Origin: Prorocentrum cordatum | Taxonomy: Eukaryota; Sar; Dinophyceae; Prorocentrales; Prorocentraceae | Length of the DNA stretch: 42,500 nucleotides | Assembly: GCA_963575745.1 (NCBI GenBank) | Contig: CAUYUJ010008158.1 | Span: forward strand, 194,723-237,222 | Direction: 5' to 3' | Part shown: positions 11,389 to 21,149 of the stretch, piece after piece | Position numbering within the stretch: position 1 is the stretch's first letter | How the letters are laid out: each line of letters starts with the position of its first letter | The notes under the pieces: model-generated | Seen by the model: only the letters and a program-made list of their open reading frames with translations | Database searches by the model: none | What the model was told of the DNA's origin: nothing | Made by a program: the position numbers and the translations under genes

Positions 11389-12344
11389 ACGTTTTCGGGG
11401 CTCCCCTTACTCACTCCCTCAATTCTTCTGCACAGCTTCGAGTCCTGGCTCAATTTGCCTCGCGTTCAAAGATATGTCCAGCACGGCGTCGAAAAGGAAA
11501 GCTAAATCGACGATTTTTCTGGAGCACATGTTCACACCTATACGAGCTTTCTGTTTTGGTCCAGTGCGCAGGCCTGGATAGGCTGTCAGTCTGTTCTCAG
11601 GCCACGTGTCTGTTGTGATGCCATGTTATACTTCGACCCGATGGATCCGACTCGATGTCGTTTCCGATCGGCCCGATCCGATTCGATTCCAATATTTCGA
11701 CGATCCGATGCGGCACGATTTCTGCCGGGGTTTGTGTTTTTGCTTCTGGTGGCGGCAGTTTTCACTAGGTCCGCCCCAAAGCGCTTTCGAGCGCCGTCGA
11801 CAGGGCTGCGGCAAGGTGCCAGGGAGCGGCACCGCTTGCCGCTCCCCCAGCTGTTCTCCGCTTCTGATTCTCCGCTTCTCAGTCTCATCCTTGCACTCCC
11901 ACTCGTGGAGCGTGCTGGTGCTTGTTCTGTTTGCAGAGGGCAGCACATGGACATTGTATAGCTGAGCTGCCTATGTGGGAAAGTGTTGGTGTTAAGCTTA
12001 ACCAACGGCCGACGTGTTTCATCAGCTCTCAGACGCTGCGCGTCGGAGTGGAGAGCGCTCAAGGTAGTCTTCTGTGGCGCGAGGGCGCCAGGGACTGAAA
12101 CTTTTAAGCAAGGCTGGGCCCAACGATATTTTGCTGGGCTTCGGCTATGCTTTGTTTTTCGTTGTTGGGCAGGGGATAGGGAAACAGGAAAACCAGCACG
12201 AACAACACCACGAAACCAACACGAGACACAACGTTTAGGTTCAGCCCTGCTTTCCATTGTGGCGGGGCGGGGCTTCAGTAACCGACTGCCCCCGATAAAT
12301 CATACCCCCCATTTCCCCCGTCTATGTTTAAAACCCCGTGTGAG
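11389..12344. other. unassigned, relatively AT-rich sequence
   Basis: No gene is recognised. A run of CGATCC/CGATTC variants (about 11637-11713) makes a weak direct-repeat region. Several short frames overlap on both strands without motifs. Confidence 0.4.
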
Positions 12345-12563
12345 TAGGATTTAATTGTGGAGAGGGGCGCGGAGGCCGAACTTGATAATCCCCGCGGGAC
12401 GTTGCGAATCGAATATGCTATCATCTCATGCACCAAGTGCCTCCCGTGCAAGGACGGCTCCAATTGGTGCCGAGCCTGCATGGGCGAGTGGTTCGAGGCC
12501 GTGCGCAAGAGAGGTTTCTTGGCCAGGAGCGCCAAGGACCTCTCTTGCGCAGGCAAGTTGTAG
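12345..12563 (+). CDS. cysteine-rich open exon, function unknown
   Basis: The frame is open from a TAG at 12345-12347 to the TAG stop at 12561-12563, with no ATG near its start, so it is more likely an exon than a whole gene. It contains CTKCLPCKDGSNWCRACMG, a C-x2-C-x2-C-x6-C-x2-C cluster that could bind zinc. A basic/aromatic helix-like segment (EWFEAVRKRGF) and one more Cys follow. A candidate acceptor AG lies at 12346-12347. I do not recognise the family. It precedes the retrotransposon and is not clearly part of it. Confidence 0.35.
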
Positions 12564-13424
12564 CCACGAGACTCGAGATCTCTCGAGTCAGTCTTGTGCC
12601 AAGATCTACAAGGTCAGTCTACACGAGCGCCCAGGATCATCATCATCATCACCTTCGCCGGGAAAATCGTTGATTATCCCTGCCAGACGCCCGAACGTCA
12701 GTACCCCCAGGGGATTGTTCTTGGGAGCAGCCGGTTAATTTTTAAAGCGTTTTGAGAAACTGCCCCCCAAGGAAGTGGTCGGGGCCTCTGAGGCCGCGCA
12801 CTGAAACACACACACACACAGTTCGTCGTCGAACGAGTTGTTTCGAGTTGTCTTCTGCTGAACATGAGGCTGCCGCTTGAGACATCCTGGGGGGCAATAA
12901 TATATTCAGATCGGTAGCGAAGTCTTTCGGGTAATCAGGAATTGGTATTCCGCCTAAGACATCCCCCAAACGTTGGACGTTGCATGAGTTTCTTCGAGGC
13001 GTCTTAGCTTGCAACGTTTGATATCGATCGAGACACCGTTGCGCGCGAGAGGTTTTGAGACCTGTAGTTGGATCTACGGATCCCCACCAACACTGACGTT
13101 TCGCTCGGTGGATCTCCAAGCAGTAGGAAGTTCGACGAGTTGTGTTGGGACGTCGAAGCCCGAAACGAGCGGTTACACTCGATACATGATCCGAACATCA
13201 AAGTGCCGACTGCGTTCCCTTATTTGCTTCAAATTGAATTCGCTCCTGGAGGGCTTCAAATTGCCGAAGACGGTTCCAAACTGCCCCCCAAACAAAACAC
13301 CCCAATACGCCCGATATTTTTTACAACATCAACCCAAGAACGAGCATGCGTATCACCATCACCATCTTCATCATCATAATATTTATCCTTTTCCCTCCGT
13401 GTCCTCATCGTCATCAACAGCATC
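12564..13424. other. unassigned; ATC-rich patches flank the retrotransposon
   Basis: It contains a CA microsatellite (about 12806-12820), two diverged GAGACATCCT/AAGACATCCC motifs (near 12875 and 12958) related to the array at 39.7-40.3 kb, and CAT-rich patches at about 12630-12650 and 13346-13425. The last patch runs directly into the spliced leader. One frame (13009-13821) stays open through this stretch, but I see no motif before 13609. Confidence 0.5.
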
Positions 13425-13425
13425 A

Positions 13426-13446
13426 TCCGTAGCCATTTTGGCTCAA
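13426..13446 (+). other. dinoflagellate spliced-leader relic
   Basis: The sequence after T13426 reads CCGTAGCCATTTTGGCTCAA, identical to positions 2-21 of the 22-base dinoflagellate spliced leader. The leader's last G is an A here. In a living cell this leader is added by trans-splicing to nuclear mRNAs, so a copy upstream of a coding region marks reverse transcription of a mature mRNA. It is not an SL RNA gene: no GT donor follows the leader, and no Sm-site-like AT-rich motif is visible in the next 60 bases. Confidence 0.85.
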
Positions 13447-13608
13447 ATCGTTTTCGTTCAATATGCGCGGTTTCCTAGGGGACCCACTGGATACTTTTAT
13501 TCCAAGGCCGGTCCCCCAAGGTTACGCCCTCACGATCCCCTCAGTGAACTGCCCAGCGGCTTGGGGTTTTCCCATCTCCCGTTCACTCGCATTTCGGTTT
13601 TTCTAGCC

Positions 13609-14529
13609 ATGGGCACTGGCGGCGTCATGGCGCTGCTGCGTGCCATCCGGGCGCAACAAGCACAAAACATGGCCACAATCAGCAACTCCATCCGCCAGAC
13701 TGGCCAGACTGTCGCGGGGCTCGTCCACCTGGAGCCGCAGATGGCCGAGGTCAACGTCAATATGTCCACGCTCGAAAAGCAGCTCGAGGCGAACTATACC
13801 GAATGCGCGGAGGTTGTTTAATTCCTGAAAGAGGATATAGACTACGGCGACGGCAGCAGCACTACTGGTGGCAATCGCCACAAACGTCTCAGATGTTCTC
13901 CTTCGTCGGTTGGGTCCTGGGAGCCGCCCGCTTCGCTGGCAAGCGGGCTGCGCCAGCCTGCTCCTCACCGCGACTCTTCGGACCCGTGCCGCCGCTGGAT
14001 CGGCGCGTGCCCGCGCATAGTGCTCGATATCACGAGACGTGCCACCTGGGAAAGTCTGGTCGTTCGTTTCCCTGCCCATCTCCCTGCTGATGCAGCAACC
14101 CCTCACTTTCACAGGTCCTCCCAGAGTTTCTCGATCATCTGGTCGGCGGAGCAGCATGCGAAGGAGTTCGCGACGTGTTTCGGCATGGCGGGGGTGTCGT
14201 GGACTGACCGTCGGCGTGGGGACGGCCACCAGCAAAAGACTTCGCAGCTTCTTTGCCTTGGAAACCTAGCTCATTAAGTTCGCAAGCGCCAGCGCCACCT
14301 TGGAAAGGCTGTGATGCCCACGATGCAGTTGTTAAAGCAGTCAACCTGATGGTCGGCAGAGCGCAGGCTCGGATGCTCGGGTTTCTCAGATTCAGTGGCG
14401 CTCACAATGGAATATGATGCCTCCGAACTCATCAAAATAGACGATTCTGGAACCGCAGAGGATTGCGAACACTGGGGCCTCACAGCTGCCAACATCGAAC
14501 CGATCATCAGATCGCTGAACACCGTGTGA
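13609..14529 (+). pseudogene. broken ORF1 of the LINE-type retrotransposon
   Basis: ATG at 13609 in a good context follows a polypyrimidine-AG (TTTCGGTTTTTCTAG), which could serve as a trans-splice acceptor. The first 70 codons (MGTGGVMALLRAIRAQQAQN onward) have heptad-like hydrophobic spacing suggesting a coiled coil, and end at TAA 13819-13821. The same frame then reads FLKEDIDYGDGS. Further coding-like pieces lie in other frames: RKRQRHLGKA near 14281 and MEYDASELIKIDDSGTAEDC from 14407 to the TGA at 14527-14529, 17 bases before the ORF2 ATG. The ORF1 assignment is inferred from position between leader and ORF2. An unrelated small host gene is possible for the first segment. Confidence 0.5.
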
Positions 14530-14545
14530 CGCGAGGACGCACGGG

Positions 14546-15799
14546 ATGCCGGACATGATGATAATAAAAAGGAGCCTGCCTGCCCCTGCCCCGCTTTGCT
14601 CGCCGCCTTGCGGCGTTGCTGTGCCCCCTGGCGCCTCTGATTCGTCTTCTGCTATCCCATGTTTGGCGCGAGCTCGTCTCTCTGTCTGCTCGTGGAATGC
14701 TGCCACGCTCTTCGGTGCAGGAGCGGGGCTCCTGCTTTGCGGAACACGTCTCTTCGTTTTTTGTATTATTATTATTATTATTCGAAAAGGCTCGCTGAAC
14801 AAATGTTGCGCTCTCTTAATTCAGGGAGCACACGGGCACGTCGGGGATCATAGCGCTCTCTGTCGTCTCCTCCCTCACCATCGTTGTGTTGGACCATTCT
14901 TTTCTGATGGCGTCAGTGGTGGTGTCGTTCTTCTTGTCCACGAACGGTTACACATGCACTTCGACTCCTTCAATACAATTGAAATATTACAAGGTCGCTG
15001 TGTTGCTCTGCCAATGGGAGGTCGTCATGGCTCTCTCACGTTGTGCTTTTCCGATCCCAGTCCTTGTGATAGTATTGTTGGCAAGAAAGAATATCTCGCG
15101 CATGTTGTTCGTGGGGTGGACCCCGTGAGCTCGATTGTCTTCATTGGAGGTGATTGGAATTCCTGTGCTCTTGGGGGGGGCCGTCAGTATGTTGACCCCG
15201 GGCCCGATCGCGCCTCGAGTCTCTTCACCCAATATACCGAGCTTGCCCAAGACAGCCGCGCACATGCCAACCAGCGTATTGACGAGTTACTCAGCACGGT
15301 TCGCCTGGACCGAATATATTGCAGTTTGCTGCCGTTCATCGTCTCAGACTTTGCGCCGGCTGCAGGATTGGAGGTGCAGCCGGCCGAACTGCGAGATGTC
15401 GGCGATCATGTCCCTGTGTCTATTTGCTCTTCAATGTTCAAGCCGAATGCGGTGCCCGTGCTTACCAGGTGGCTCTGTCGCCTACCCGATTTTGGCGTGA
15501 AAGTGGAGGTTGCCATCGAAGAGCACGGTCTGTCTGATGACCCTGCTACTGCCATTCAGGAAGTCAAGTATATCAGGCATGTTTTTGCACATGACGCGCG
15601 CATGAGTATGCGCGCATCCAGTTCGCGCTGCGTGTGGCGTAAGATTGCGTGGCGCACGCGTTGCGACCGTGCTCGCCGAAGGCAGGACTCACGTCAGAGA
15701 TGCTGGCTTGGAGAAGATGGCCCCGTCTTGCCGAGTTTCGTAGATGAAGTTGCCATCCTGGTCGACGCAGACCTTATCTATATATATATATATATATAA
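14546..15799 (+). pseudogene. LINE ORF2, APE-type endonuclease part
   Basis: The frame from 14546 to the TAA at 15797-15799 carries the order of motifs of an apurinic-type (EEP) endonuclease that nicks target DNA. These are SVCSWN (about 14680), GGDWN (15146-15160), LDRI (about 15303) and VGDH (about 15398-15409). The expected QETH motif is replaced by QGAH (CAG at 14822, GGA at 14825), so the metal-binding Glu is lost. An ATT run (about 14763-14780) sits between SWN and QGAH. At the 3' end a TA run (15780-15798) introduces IYIYIYI and the stop. The copy is therefore unlikely to encode an active nuclease. Confidence 0.8.
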
Positions 15800-15800
15800 A
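15765..15800. repeat. short TA microsatellite in ORF2
   Basis: The TA run at 15780-15798 lies at the junction between the endonuclease and the reverse transcriptase reading frames. It probably arose after insertion. Confidence 0.85.
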
Positions 15801-17712
15801 CTAGTTCCCTCTTGCCCTCTGCCGTTTCGAATAAGAGAAGAGCGAGTTGAATTCGTTCGTGACAACTCTGTTTCGCCTCAGGCCAGGACTGCTGAGCTTG
15901 CACAAGTCGAGAGGCTCTCTCGTGCTTGGGCCCCCCGTCATAAGCAAGTGGGACTCCAAGGCATTGTGGGTTCCGATGGCTCCCCTCGCACCAACCCTTC
16001 TAATTGTGCTGACCACCTTCAGGACCATTCAGCCAAAGTGGCTCGCCCTTTTCGGCCTCCCCGTCAGGACATGGAGAAGCTTCTCCCTCGGATCCAAAAC
16101 GCCCCCCCAGGACATTAGTTGGGCGCTAGACCCTGAACGTGTTAACGAACTGTTCAATCGTGCTCGTGATTCTAGCCCTGGTCTAGATGGCATTCCGTTT
16201 GGGGTGGAAGTACGGTATACAAACAGTATCTTCATGTCATGTGCACTGGCGAGATCCCGCCATAATAAGATGATGCTTGTCTCGCTGTCCTGCCGAACTT
16301 CGGCAGGACAGTCCTGCTGTCCTGCTTCCCTTCGGCAACCGAAGGGCGCGCTGGAAGCCGACCCTTGTAAGCCTGTTGTTGACGCGCGTCCTCTCGCGCC
16401 TGGCAATTGTGACTGTAAGCTGATTTGTAGTGCACTTGCTCAGCCGCTAGGTCGAGCCGCTCGCAAGACTACTGATGAGGACCAGCGGGGATTTGTTGGT
16501 GGCCACAATGTGCTCGCGCTGGATGGCATTTTTACCCAGGTTGCAGCATGCGAAGCAGCCCCTGGTGCCGGCGTGGCCTTCTATGATATCCGTCAACATT
16601 TTCCTAGCACATCTCATGACTGGATGTTTTTCGTTTTAGAATATATGGGGTTTCGTGTGTGGTATCAGACTATTGTTATCCATCTGTATGCTGGTATCTT
16701 CCTCCACGTCCGATTTAATGGCGCGGTGTTTGGGGGCTTCCAGCTTCGGCGTGGGATTAAGCAAGGTTGCCCCTTATCTGGCCTCCTATCTGGGCTCGCA
16801 CTGGACCCATCGCCCCGACGGGTTAAATGTGATTTCGCTCCTGTCCGTGCCCGCCCGTGCGCTCATGCCGACGACATCGGGATTGCTGTTTTCGTCTTGC
16901 ACGCGAAGAAATGTCAATTTGTATTGGGCACTGTTGCTGCGGAGGAGTCCTTCCGCCAGGACTGTCGGGAAATGAAACTCAGGGTGTCGCAAGCAGAAAT
17001 CGATCGCGTCGGTCTTTGCCTCGGTGTTTTCTTGGGCGTCGGGGATGAAACTGAGTCTCGGGCTGCCCCTCTCCACTCCCTTATGAGACGCTCCAGGTAC
17101 GTCAAATCCCTGCGCAAAGGACTCGCAGGACATATTAACATGCACAACATAAATTGCCAGCCTGTGGTCCAGCATGCTGCTCACTCGTTCCAGGCTCCTG
17201 CTGCCAGTGTAGCAGTGGAGCGCGAGGCGCTCCAGCAGTTACCGCGTGCACCGCGCGATTCCTTCACCAGCGCTACGTTGTGGGATGCGACCTCGTTTGG
17301 CATCAGCTGCTCGGCTCGGAGTTTGTCACGCCATGCCCGTGCTGCGCAATGTCGTGCCGCCCTGAAGTCTGATGAATCTACCCGTCCACGCAATTTCTTT
17401 AACGATTTCCAGCATGATAATGCATGCGCGTTGTTCTACCAGCGCTCGCCTACGTATCAGTCCTCGGTATTCGTCAACGTGCTTAAGAATTTCGAGTCGT
17501 TTCTCGCTATCCCCTCGGTTCCTTCGAATCCTTGTCCCGGATTACAAAGCAAGGTCGCTCGCGAATTATTGCGTCTCTTCCCTCCTCTCTCGCCTTCCCT
17601 TGCCTTGTGTGCTGGGCTGAATTGCTGGATTCCGACCGATCGTTCCCGGGCGGACTTGGCCAGGTCCAGGTGCGTCTTGATAGGCAAGAAACTAGGCTCT
17701 TGTATAGTTTAA
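15801..17712 (+). pseudogene. LINE ORF2, reverse transcriptase part
   Basis: The linker (REERVEFVRD onward) reads in the frame that ends at the stop codon near 16118. The catalytic part reads in another frame open from 15847 to TAA 17710-17712. The frames meet near a seven-C run at 16102-16108. Reverse transcriptase motifs in order are SSPGLDGIPFG (about 16171), DEDQRGFVGG (about 16480), motif A FYDIRQHFPS (about 16579), IKQGCPLSGLLSG (about 16757) and motif C HADDI (about 16864-16878). The catalytic aspartates look preserved. A double hairpin lies at 16285-16346, between the first two motifs. Overall a non-LTR reverse transcriptase, disabled by frame changes. Confidence 0.9.
16285..16346. 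repeat. tandem double hairpin inside the reverse transcriptase
   Basis: Hairpin 1 (16285-16311) has perfect 13-base arms around one base (CTGTCCTGCCGAA, C, then the complement). Hairpin 2 (16328-16346) has perfect 8-base arms (CCCTTCGG, CAA, CCGAAGGG). The spacer partly repeats the CTGTCCTGC of the first arm. The block keeps the frame open but reads Cys/Ser-rich and looks foreign to the reverse transcriptase. Confidence 0.8.
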
Positions 17713-18130
17713 GTCGATTATTAAAACCATGGCTAATGCTTGGGTCATTTCGCGCCGATTCCGAAATGGTCGCCAGAGATGTAAGTTTGGCTGCTATGCT
17801 GTAGGTGGTGATGCTATTCCCCAGTGCATGTCGTGCCCGTGCATGCTTCCTTGAGTCCGTGCCTCCCTGCCTGCTCTTCCATCCAACCGGGGCGATGATC
17901 CCTGCCTTGCTTTGGTTATCGCGTCGGCCTGCCTCGAAGGTGGCTCGTCTGTCTTGCTCTCGGTTGCCCTGGCGGTCGGTGGGTTGCACGCTGCTTTCAA
18001 CCAGCTGCGTGCCAGTGGGGCAGCCAGGCCCGGCGCTGCTCGATTCGCGCTCCGTGCGCGGCTTCGTGCTCAGGCCACCCGCTCCCCCGCAGCGAGAGAT
18101 CCCATTGCAATCAGATCGAGAGTGGACTGA
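17713..18130 (+). pseudogene. LINE ORF2 C-terminal region
   Basis: After the stop at 17712 another frame reads NAWVISRRFRNGRQRCKFGC and then GGDAIPQCMSCP. This is a Cys-rich block like those near the C-terminus of dinoflagellate LINE polyproteins. A further segment, reading SVALAVGGLHAAFNQLRASG, ends at TGA 18128-18130. I infer that the original ORF2 ended at about 18130, which is 67 bases before the ATC microsatellite. Confidence 0.6.
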
Positions 18131-18197
18131 CGGATAGGCTTGTCCTCGTCTCGTCTCTTGCTCTTTGCGCCGGCCGAGGTCTCGTTCCCAAGGCTGG

Positions 18198-18271
18198 TCA
18201 TCGCTCATCATCAATATCAATATCATCAACATCATCATCATCAGCAGCATCATGATCATCATCATCATCAG

Positions 18272-18309
<38 letters not shown>

Positions 18310-18311
18310 GT

Positions 18312-18364
<53 letters not shown>

Positions 18365-18475
18365 TATCATTATCATTATCAGCATCATCATCAGCATCAT
18401 CATCAGCATCATCATCATCAGCATCAGCATCATCATCATCGTTATAGTCATCATCGTCGTCGTCGGCGTCGTCAC
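18198..18475. repeat. ATC trinucleotide microsatellite
   Basis: About 270 bases of ATC with rare AGC, TAT and CGT variants. It follows the retrotransposon coding end by about 67 bases and may be its 3' tail. The poly-His and poly-Ile frames across it are artefacts. Confidence 0.95.
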
Positions 18476-18499
18476 CATGAGCGGGGTAGTCGTGCAAGC

Positions 18500-18760
18500 A
18501 CGAGGGGGGGACAGCCGTGGAACCAGAAGGTGGGGGACAGTGGTGAAATCATGAGGGGGGTGAGTCGTGAAAACAGCGGGGATGCGAGTCGTGAAGCGAC
18601 GGGTTGGACATTTGTGAGAACAGAACGGGGCCAGCTGTGAAACCTTGATGGGGTGAGTCGTGAAACCATGAAGGGGACAGGCGCGAAACCATGACGGGGG
18701 TAAGTCGTGAAACAATGAAGGGGGGGGTGGGGGACAGCCGTGCAACGGCAGAAGGGCCGC
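18500..18760. repeat. minisatellite, GTCGTGAAACCATGAAGGGG type
   Basis: About nine imperfect units of 26-34 bases, each containing (GT)CGTGAAACCATGA followed by a G run. Confidence 0.75.
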
Positions 18761-19325
18761 AGCAAACGTGCCCACATTGGAACTGTCCTTTTCACAAATA
18801 TATGACAGCAAGCGTGCCCACTTTTCAATTGTGATTGGCAGCCAACGTACCCGCATTTCAACGACAGAAGGGCCGCAGCAGCCGTGCCCACATTTCAACA
18901 ACCACCAGCAGCGACGCCACATGATGACAGCAAACGTACCCAAAACCATAGGAGGTGGGCTGTGGAATCATGAGGTCCGCAGCAAATGCACACACATTTC
19001 AGTTGCCACCAGCAGCTGCACGACAGGATGGCAGCAAACTTATCAACATTTCAACTGCCACTGGCAACACACATAGCAACATATCAAAACAGATGTGCCG
19101 CAGCAGGCGTAAGCATACCTCATCTGCCACCAGCAGCTACACCACAGGATGGCAGCACACGTGCCAAAATGTCCGCTGCCACGGGCAACACACCCACCCA
19201 CAGCTCAACGGCAGAGCAGCCGCAGCAAACGCGCCCACATCCCAGAAGCCATCAGCAGCTGCACCACAGACAGACCAACATGTCACATACCACCGGCAGC
19301 AACCGTACCCACGTTTCAACACGAA
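18761..19325 (+). repeat. minisatellite, GCAGCAAACGTGCCCACATT type
   Basis: Units of about 30-60 bases combine AGCAAACGTRCCCACATTTC, AACTGCCACCAGCAGC and a variant of CTACACCACAGGATGG. Long frames on the plus strand follow the repeat. The same units occur in opposite orientation at 19565-19705. Confidence 0.75.
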
Positions 19326-19564
19326 GGTCCCGCTCGAGACATCCTCTAACATTTGGGATGTTGGCTTCATGGGGGGGGTGGTATTTGAGTAGCTTGCGGG
19401 ATTAGGCCCGACGAGGCCAGAACATGAACGACAGGCTCTCGAAAGGCTCCAAGCAGATCCTCGAAAAAGGGTCCCAACAGACCCTCGAAAAGGCTCAAAC
19501 AGCTCATCGACCATGTTGGGTCTGTTCGGGCCCTGCCAGGGGTCCTCTTGGAGTGTTTTCGGGC

Positions 19565-19705
19565 GGTGTCGTGGCAATTGAAATGTGGGTGCGTTTGCGA
19601 GCATGCTGCGGTGTAGCTGCTGGTGGCTGTTGAAGTGTGGGTGGGTTTGCTACGGTCCTTCTGCCGTTGAAATGTGGCTCGTTCGCTGCCCGTGGTAATA
19701 TGTTT
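19565..19705 (-). repeat. inverted copy of the GCAGCAAACGTG minisatellite
   Basis: Units such as GTTGAAATGTGG and TGCTGGTGGC are the reverse complements of the array at 18761-19325. The two arrays form a large imperfect inverted repeat around 19330-19560. That centre holds a CTCGAAAAGGCTC-type short repeat (about 19436-19500). Confidence 0.7.
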
Positions 19706-19959
19706 TGAGGAATGGGCGTTTCGCTCGAGACCTCTTCAAGAAATTGCTTCGGAGGGAACCTGAGATCATCAAAACGGCCGTTGCGCTCGAGATATGCTCC
19801 ACAAATCGAGTTGTTGTCAACTTTCTCTTGGCTCTGGGTCCCCACGAAGGCCTAAAAGGTCCCCAACGCGGCTTAAGATGCGTCCGAGACGACCCAGTAG
19901 GGACTCCCGTTGGCCCCAAGACGGGCCAAATTGCCCACACTGGTCCAAGATGGTCTGTT

Positions 19960-20020
19960 GCACGCAAGCGGTGCGAGATCGAATGCGGACAACTGCACGT
20001 AAACAGTACAAATCTCACCA
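19960..20020 (-). repeat. left member of an inverted flank around the 12-bp array
   Basis: Reverse-complemented, this reads TTGTACTGTTTACGTGCAG then CGCATTCGATCTCGCAC. It matches TTGTACCGTTTATGTGCAAC and TTTCGCACAATCGC at 20935-20985 on the other side of the 12-bp array. Confidence 0.55.
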
Positions 20021-20129
20021 GCCTTCTGGGAGCAGGTGGTCTAGAGCGTCTCCTTTTCCAACCTCCTGCCTGTCCCTGCTCGGGAGGTTTACCTCCCCCC
20101 CCCTCCCTGGGTTCTCACGGGGGGGGGCC

Positions 20130-20785
20130 GACCCATAGCAGCGTCCAAGATAGCCCAAGATGGCTCCAAGAGGGCCCCAGAGACTCCAAGATTGCCTCCA
20201 AGATGGCCCAAGATAGCGGTAGATGGGTCAAGATAGCCTCCAACACACGTCCAAGGGGTCTCAAGACGGCCCCAAGACGATTTCAAGTGCTTTCCGAGGC
20301 CTCCAAGGACCCCCCCAAGAGGCCAAAGTAAAAACCTAAGGACAATGTATGTTTTTGTTGCCTTCTCGTTTTTTCGCCTCCGTTTGGCTCTTGAGGCCCC
20401 AAGAGGGCCCATAGATGGCCCAAGACAGCCCCAAGAGGGGCCCCAGAGGGCCCCAAGACGGCCCACAGAGCGCCCAAGAGCGCTCCAAGAGCGGGCCAAG
20501 AGAGTCCCAAGACGGCATTTTTGAGCCTCCGAGGGGGGGACAGGAATTAAGGACCCCCGTGTTTTTTTTCGCGATAGGGTCCAAGACGGCCCCAAGAGGC
20601 CCCTCAGGCATCCCAAAAGAGCCCCAAGAAGGCCCCCAGACCCCCCAAAAGAGCCCCAAGAGGGCCCCAAGACGCCCCCAAAGAGCCCCAAGAGGGCTCC
20701 AAGAAGGCCCTAAGAGGACCTCAAGAGAGCCCCAAGAAAGAGCTCCAGGAGGGCCCCAAGAGAACCACAAGGTAGCCCCATTATG
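20130..20785 (-). repeat. degenerate 12-bp array, inverted copy
   Basis: CCCCAAGAGGGC units are the reverse complement of the arrays at 5.1-6.8 kb. Array blocks are again interrupted by unique spacers near 20330-20395 and 20518-20580. The long frames through it are artefacts of the period. Confidence 0.8.
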
Positions 20786-20924
20786 GCTCCAAGTTTCGAA
20801 GCGCACGCAAGTTTAACATACAAATCAGTGCAACAGCAATTACGAGTTATCGAAACACCCCTCACCCCCCCTCACCCGCAGAAGAATTTGAGAGTTGCAC
20901 GGGAATGGTGCGTTATCGATGATT

Positions 20925-21000
20925 GTGTTGTACCGTTTATGTGCAACCTCTCGTTTCGCACAATCGCGCTGTTTACGTGCAGTCGGTTGTTGTTACGCAA
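20925..21000 (+). repeat. right member of the inverted flank
   Basis: GTACCGTTTATGTGCAACC and then GCTGTTTACGTGCAGTCGG are two tandem versions of the motif that appears inverted at 19960-20020. Confidence 0.55.
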
Positions 21001-21149
21001 ACTCACGCCGTACAACCCCCCGCCCGGTCCCCGCAGCACACGCCCCGCTGGCACATACGCCGTGCACCCCCCCGGCCCGCCCACCCAGAACACGCCCCGC
21101 TCGCACGCCAGACACCCCCCCCCGTCCCGCCTGCCCAGCACACGCCCTG

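Noticed and set aside
13060-13140. Possible 5.8S rRNA similarity (CGCTCGGTGGATC)
   Set aside because: The match is short and the surrounding conserved 5.8S blocks are missing.
13426-13500. Possible SL RNA gene
   Set aside because: No GT donor follows the leader, no Sm-like site is visible, and there is no tandem copy.
18140-18640. Poly-His, poly-Ile and poly-Asp frames
   Set aside because: They are three readings of one ATC microsatellite.
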